In this document: one piece after another, positions 31,826-33,865 of the stretch
How the letters are laid out: each line of letters begins with the position of its first letter
How positions within the stretch are numbered: position 1 is the first letter of the stretch
Assembly: GCF_000380965.1 (NCBI RefSeq)
Contig: NZ_KB905603.1
Location: forward strand, 1 to 33,865
Direction: 5' to 3'
Length of the DNA stretch: 33,865 bases
DNA from: Paenibacillus ginsengihumi DSM 21568
Lineage (GTDB): Bacteria > Bacillota > Bacilli > Paenibacillales > NBRC-103111
The notes under the pieces: generated by a model
Told to the model about the DNA's origin: nothing
Databases searched by the model: none
Seen by the model: the letters and a program-made list of their open reading frames with translations, nothing else
Made by a program: the position numbers and the translations under genes

Positions 31826-31869
31826 CCTGTTTTTTGCAAAATCATTCATTATTTAAGGAGTGGCTTGAC

Positions 31870-32643
31870 ATGAACAGCGCGTTGAAAATCGGACCATACG
31901 AGTTTAAGTCCCGCTTGTTGCTGGGAACGGGCAAATTCGCTTCTCTGGATGTACAAAGCGAGGCGGTGAAGCGTTCGGGCGCGGAAATTTTGACTTTTGC
32001 CATTCGGCGTTTGCCTATCGATAATCCGGATGCCCCTAATTTTTTGGAGACGCTCGATTTGAAGCAGTTTACGCTGCTGCCCAATACGGCAGGCGCGTAT
32101 ACCGCGGAGGAAGCGGTGCGCATTGCGCGGCTGGCCAAAGCCTCCGGTCTGTGCGACATGATCAAGGTCGAAGTCATTGGCGATCCAAAGACGCTGCTGC
32201 CTGATCCGATCGGCACGCTGGAAGCGACCAAAATTTTGGTCGATGAGGGCTTTATTGTGCTTCCGTATACGTCGGACGATCCGATTCTGGCCCGCAAGCT
32301 GCAGGAGGCGGGGGCGGCGGCGGTGATGCCGGGCGCATCCCCGATCGGTTCCGGACAAGGGATTGTCAATCCGAATAACCTGCGGTTCATCATCGAGGAG
32401 GCGAAAGTGCCGGTGATCGTGGATGCAGGCATTGGCGGCCCGGCCGATGCGGCGCTCGCTATGGAGCTGGGGGCTGACGCTGTGCTGCTCAATACGGCGG
32501 TTTCCGGCGCGAAGGACCCGGCTTTGATGGCCGAGGCGTTCAAATTGGCCGTCCAGGCGGGACGGTTCGGTTATTTGGCAGGCAGAATCCCGAAGAAACG
32601 CTATGCTTCCGCGAGCAGCCCGGCAGAAGGCATGATAGAATAG
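31870..32643 (+). CDS. thiG: Thiazole synthase ThiG
   Basis: 257 residues, TIM-barrel thiazole phosphate synthase. It joins 1-deoxyxylulose 5-phosphate, dehydroglycine and ThiS sulfur. Seen: [21 protein letters not shown] (Schiff-base Lys), [14 protein letters not shown] and [38 protein letters not shown] is 9 nt before ATG 31870, 44 bp after thiS. Its TAG stop lies at the start of a sequence resembling the dispersed hairpin family. Confidence 0.96.
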   Translation: MNSALKIGPYEFKSRLLLGTGKFASLDVQSEAVKRSGAEILTFAIRRLPIDNPDAPNFLETLDLKQFTLLPNTAGAYTAEEAVRIARLAKASGLCDMIKVEVIGDPKTLLPDPIGTLEATKILVDEGFIVLPYTSDDPILARKLQEAGAAAVMPGASPIGSGQGIVNPNNLRFIIEEAKVPVIVDAGIGGPADAALAMELGADAVLLNTAVSGAKDPALMAEAFKLAVQAGRFGYLAGRIPKKRYASASSPAEGMIE

Positions 32644-32700
32644 GCGCCTGTGACGGGCGAATCCGGATTCTCGGCCGCCATGAAGATTCGCTGACGTTGC
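32640..32700 (+). repeat. Partial ATAGACGCC-family copy at the end of thiG
   Basis: ATAGGCGCCTGTGACGGGCGAATCC matches the 5' half of copies B and C; the 3' half has diverged. It includes the thiG stop codon. Confidence 0.5.
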
Positions 32701-32754
32701 CGAATGATACGGATAAGTCCGCTGCCGCAGGAATGGGCGGTTACCCAATAAGAG

Positions 32755-32793
32755 GAGCAGTTCCTTGAGATAGGGGCTGCTCTATCTTTTTTT
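32755..32793 (+). terminator. Intrinsic terminator after thiG
   Basis: GAGCAGTTCC pairs with GGGGCTGCTC (two G-U pairs) around 8 nt, followed by TATC and seven T. Confidence 0.8.
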
Positions 32794-32823
32794 GAAAATA
32801 GTCTGGAACACGCGCCGCTTTTT

Positions 32824-32935
32824 AGCGTGCGAATTCGTGTTAGCGTTCAGATTCCGCATGAGCGTGCGAATTCCATGTTAGTGTTCGGACCCCGCATAAG
32901 CGTGCGAGCTCCGCGTTGGCGTGCCCCTTCCCGGG
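32824..32935 (+). repeat. Degenerate 37-38-bp tandem repeat, three units
   Basis: Units start with AGCGTGCGA at 32824, 32861 and 32899 and share the words GTTAGyGTTC and CCGCATr. The third unit decays after about 20 bp. No protein function is seen in the open frame across it. Confidence 0.7.
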
Positions 32936-32937
32936 CA

Positions 32938-33136
32938 CATGAGGCGACAAATCCTGCAAAAAATGCAACATTTTCCGTCCTCTTCGCACAAGGAGGAGGG
33001 GAATGTTGCATTTTGTGCAACAATTTTTGGGGGATTGGCTTCAAACGCGGGAACATCGCCCGAAATGTTGCACATTTTACAACATTGAGCCGCAAATAGG
33101 GTTTATCGCCCCGTTTTTGTTGTACAAAATACAACA
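32938..33136 (-). repeat. Four-palindrome repeat element, right copy (inverted)
   Basis: Reverse-complement copy of 1-205. Palindromes with 7-bp arms and 5-nt loops: 32952-32970 (with the same degenerate arm, TCCTGCA), 33004-33022 (perfect), 33066-33084 (one mismatch) and 33118-33136 (perfect). Spacing is 62 and 52 nt between the last three. The copies differ at scattered sites and by small indels between the palindromes. Confidence 0.87.
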
Positions 33137-33180
33137 TTTGCTGGCTCTCTCCCCGAAAATTTGGCGGTAATCCACGGGCC

Positions 33181-33247
33181 AAAATTTCAGGTACCGCAGG
33201 TAACGGCGGACGAGGGAAGGAATCGCTCGTCATAAGCGTCTATTTTC
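33181..33247 (-). repeat. Dispersed ATAGACGCC family, copy D (reverse)
   Basis: Read on the minus strand: AATAGACGCTTATGACGAGCG, ATTCCTTCCCTCGTC, then CGTTACCTGCGGTACCTGAAA. GACGAG and CTCGTC form the family hairpin. It lies about 60 bp upstream of the first rRNA promoter. Confidence 0.75.
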
Positions 33248-33309
33248 TGCCCTTCATAGTACTTGTATGGAGAATTTTCGACTGTTTATGACAAATTTCA
33301 TATTTCTGC

Positions 33310-33339
33310 TTGACTTTCTTTTCGAGGATGTGGTAGATT
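33310..33339 (+). promoter_or_regulatory. rRNA promoter P1
   Basis: TTGACT, 18-nt spacer, TAGATT, in AT-rich sequence about 280 nt before the 16S start. Confidence 0.65.
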
Positions 33340-33406
33340 AGTCTTCGCCGCTTCAAGTGAAGATATCCAAAATGATGCAAGTAAAAATATGGTCTTAAAA
33401 AAATAC

Positions 33407-33436
33407 TTGCATTGAGGTAGGCGAATGTGATATATT
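33407..33436 (+). promoter_or_regulatory. rRNA promoter P2
   Basis: TTGCAT, 18-nt spacer, TATATT, about 185 nt before the 16S start. Tandem promoters are usual for Bacillales rRNA operons. Confidence 0.7.
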
Positions 33437-33516
33437 AAGAAAGTCGCCGCTAAACAAGGTGACGATAAAGCGAGAAGCTGGGAAGCAGCGATGCAACTGG
33501 CTTCACAACAGAACTT

Positions 33517-33530
33517 GTCCTTTGAAAACT
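33517..33530 (+). promoter_or_regulatory. boxA-like antitermination site in the rRNA leader
   Basis: GTCCTTTGAAAACT closely matches the leader word TGTTCTTTGAAAACT found before Bacillus 16S genes, where NusB/NusE bind. Confidence 0.65.
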
Positions 33531-33620
33531 GAACAACGAGCAAGTGTTTGTGCGACTTGAAGCAAGTCAAAGCCATGAGCTGAATCAGCATCCAATCCCC
33601 TTTCCGGGGTAAAAGCAATA

Positions 33621-33865
33621 TTTATTGGAGAGTTTGATCCTGGCTCAGGACGAACGCTGGCGGCGTGCCTAATACATGCAAGTCGAGCGCTGGATGATTT
33701 CCTTGGGGGAATTATCCGGAGCGGCGGACGGGTGAGTAACACGTAGGCAACCTGCCCGGAAGACCGGGATAACTACCGGAAACGGTAGCTAATACCGGAT
33801 AGGTGGCTTCTTCGCATGGGGGAGCCAAGAAACGCGGAGCAATCTGCGGCTTACGGATGGGCCTG
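33621..33865 (+). rRNA. 16S ribosomal RNA, 5' part (cut by window edge)
   Basis: Begins TTTATTGGAGAGTTTGATCC and continues TGGCTCAGGACGAACGCTGG, the universal 16S start. The variable region 1 and helix 8 sequence, with GTAGGCAACCTGCC, points to Paenibacillaceae. Only about the first 245 bases lie in the window. Confidence 0.97.

Overview
The window is high-GC Firmicutes DNA, most likely from a Paenibacillus/Cohnella-type member of the Paenibacillaceae. The 5' end of a 16S rRNA at the right edge has the Bacillales start and the stretch GTAGGCAACCTGCC. Shine-Dalgarno sites are strong AGGAGG types, TTG and GTG starts are common, GatCAB is present, and the order perR - ygzB-like - ygxA-like - rrn resembles the neighbourhood I recall from Bacillus subtilis.

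Layout. 1-516: repeat-rich, no gene. 517-3097: a glyoxalase-fold gene; two broken, once divergent genes (NAD(P)H oxidoreductase and HxlR regulator) fused by a deletion; a small conserved protein; a membrane-anchored cupredoxin. 3098-5468: DedA protein, thioredoxin-like protein, metallo-beta-lactamase-fold hydrolase, YjcZ-like peptide. 5675-7138: TetR regulator with an NfsA-type nitroreductase. 7201-9662: a chemoreceptor gene interrupted by one in-frame TAA, then ferritin. 9868-18731: a Tad/Flp-like secretion or pilus operon: Ser/Thr kinase fused to a CpaE-like ATPase fold, SAF/CpaB-like protein, CpaE-like protein, CpaF ATPase, TadB, TadC, an array of 89-bp tandem repeats, then three small single-membrane-span proteins. 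19009-24443: M24 peptidase, IDEAL-like protein, gatCAB. 24620-27302: GNAT acetyltransferase, ECF sigma factor with ZAS anti-sigma factor, two membrane proteins. 27340-31305: perR, GH18 spore/cell-wall hydrolase, ygzB-like, ygxA-like. 31363-32643: TPP riboswitch with thiS-thiG. 32644-33620: repeats and the rRNA promoters. 33621 to the end: 16S rRNA.

Working together: the Tad-like genes overlap or nearly abut and probably form one machine, with a kinase encoded at its head. No Flp pilin or prepilin peptidase is recognisable here. The sigma/anti-sigma pair probably senses the envelope. PerR and ferritin suggest peroxide and iron control, but I saw no clear PerR box.

Most unusual: (i) a ~200-bp element carrying four 19-nt palindromes occurs at both ends of the window in opposite orientation; (ii) a dispersed hairpin family occurs at least six times, once as exact 89-bp tandem copies, and apparently supplies the stop codons of tadC and thiG; (iii) the kinase-ATPase fusion heads the Tad-like operon behind a promoter, inverted repeat and terminator; (iv) the chemoreceptor is split by a nonsense codon. 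All calls come from reading the sequence; no database search was made.
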